NCBI GenBank assembly: GCA_034002365.1 | Contig: JAVFAR010000076.1 | Coordinates: 1-13,170 of the forward strand | Source of the DNA: Trichloromonas sp034002365 | GTDB lineage: Bacteria > Desulfobacterota > Desulfuromonadia > Desulfuromonadales > Trichloromonadaceae | DNA length: 13,170 nucleotides | Direction: 5' to 3' | Made by a program: the position numbers and the translations under genes | Notes under the pieces: generated by a model | Told to the model about the DNA's origin: nothing | The model's database searches: none | The model's input: the letters and a program-made list of their open reading frames with translations, nothing else | Shown here: one piece after another, positions 12,721 to 13,170 of the stretch | How positions within the stretch are numbered: position 1 is the first letter of the stretch | Layout: the number at the start of each line of letters is the position of its first letter

Positions 12721-13170
12721 ATGACCCACTATCCTGAAGAATTCAAGTTGAGTCTCATCGCCCGAATGTTGCCGCCGCAGAACGCCAGTGTTACCGCCTT
12801 GGCGAAAGAGACCGGGGTTCCGAAAGACACCTTGTACTGCTGGCGCCTCAAGGCTCGCGGCCGAAGCGGCGCAGGACCGGACCAAGCAGGGCAAAGTGGC
12901 GGGTTCAGCAGCGAAGAAAGATTCGCCATTCTGTTGGAAACCGCCAGTCTCAACGAGCTGGAGTTGGGCGAATACTGCCGGCGCAAGGGGCTCTATCCGG
13001 AACAGATTATCCATTGGAAAAAAGCCTTCATCCAGGGAGCGAGTCCAGCGGCCGGCAAGGCCGAGCGCGACCAGTTGCAGCAACAAGCCAGGACGATCAA
13101 ACAGCTCCAGAGCGAACTTCATCGCAAAGACCGAGCCTTGGCCGAGGCGGCGGCACTGTTGGTGCTCGAA
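12721..13170 (+). CDS. IS3-family transposase first ORF (OrfA-like), 3' end beyond window
   Basis: The frame is open from ATG 12721 to the window end, 150 codons. The start MTHYPEEFKLSLIARMLPPQ and TGVPKDTLYCWRLKARG (31-47) form a first helix-turn-helix. FSSEERFAILLETASLNELE (62-81) with EYCRRKGLYPEQIIHWKKA (84-102) form a second. Residues about 113-147 are a heptad-rich coiled coil (QQARTIKQLQSELHRKDRAL) ending AEAAALLVLE. This two-HTH plus coiled-coil layout is that of the DNA-binding OrfA of IS3-type elements, which is usually joined to the DDE-carrying OrfB by frameshift. Nothing shows whether the element is intact. Confidence 0.85.
   Translation, partial: MTHYPEEFKLSLIARMLPPQNASVTALAKETGVPKDTLYCWRLKARGRSGAGPDQAGQSGGFSSEERFAILLETASLNELELGEYCRRKGLYPEQIIHWKKAFIQGASPAAGKAERDQLQQQARTIKQLQSELHRKDRALAEAAALLVLE

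Noticed and set aside
1..13170. CRISPR array
   Set aside because: No set of three or more regularly spaced repeats was seen; the direct repeats near 10821-10928 are only pairs.

Overview
The window suggests a GC-rich bacterium, most likely a deltaproteobacterium of the Desulfuromonas/Geobacter/Pelobacter kind. This is an inference from codon style, gene content and IS types; no rRNA or other phylogenetic marker is present. A conserved metabolic core sits between two patches of mobile-element debris and small accessory genes.

Positions 1-1883 are accessory and visibly richer in A/T. They hold the 3' end of an IS30-family element, the 3' part of a gene that the element appears to have cut, a small membrane protein of unknown function, and a 5'-truncated, frameshifted IS4-family transposase. 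A gene-free stretch with hairpins and an intrinsic terminator follows. Positions 1884-3245 (minus strand) encode a DUF2235 serine hydrolase whose C-terminus looks like a PilZ (cyclic-di-GMP receptor) domain.

Positions 3383-7128 look like one operon. A GntR/HutC regulator follows a sigma70-type promoter with an overlapping palindrome; then come tryptophan synthase beta (trpB), tryptophan synthase alpha (trpA) and a RarD/EamA transporter. gntR-trpB and trpB-trpA each overlap by 8 bases. The arrangement suggests indole/serine-to-tryptophan metabolism under a ligand-responsive repressor, with an exporter attached.

Positions 7129-12200 form a second accessory region. A predicted nucleotidyltransferase overlaps a winged-helix protein gene; the pair has its own promoter with an inverted repeat and lies between two copies of a dispersed repeat containing AGACCTGACCC. 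This is the best candidate here for a poorly described toxin-antitoxin or defence module. After it, on the minus strand, come thiM (hydroxyethylthiazole kinase), an intact hicB antitoxin preceded by a hicA toxin gene with two frameshifts, and a short degenerate, internally deleted second copy of thiM. Repeats next to that copy cut a SEC-C gene after 19 codons. The SEC-C start is the last gene of a tight four-gene minus-strand cluster: DUF6398 protein, small basic protein, UPF0158 protein, SEC-C protein.

Positions 12198-13170 are nested mobile elements: the N-terminal part of a DUF772-type transposase cut by an IS3-like element, whose first ORF runs off the window.
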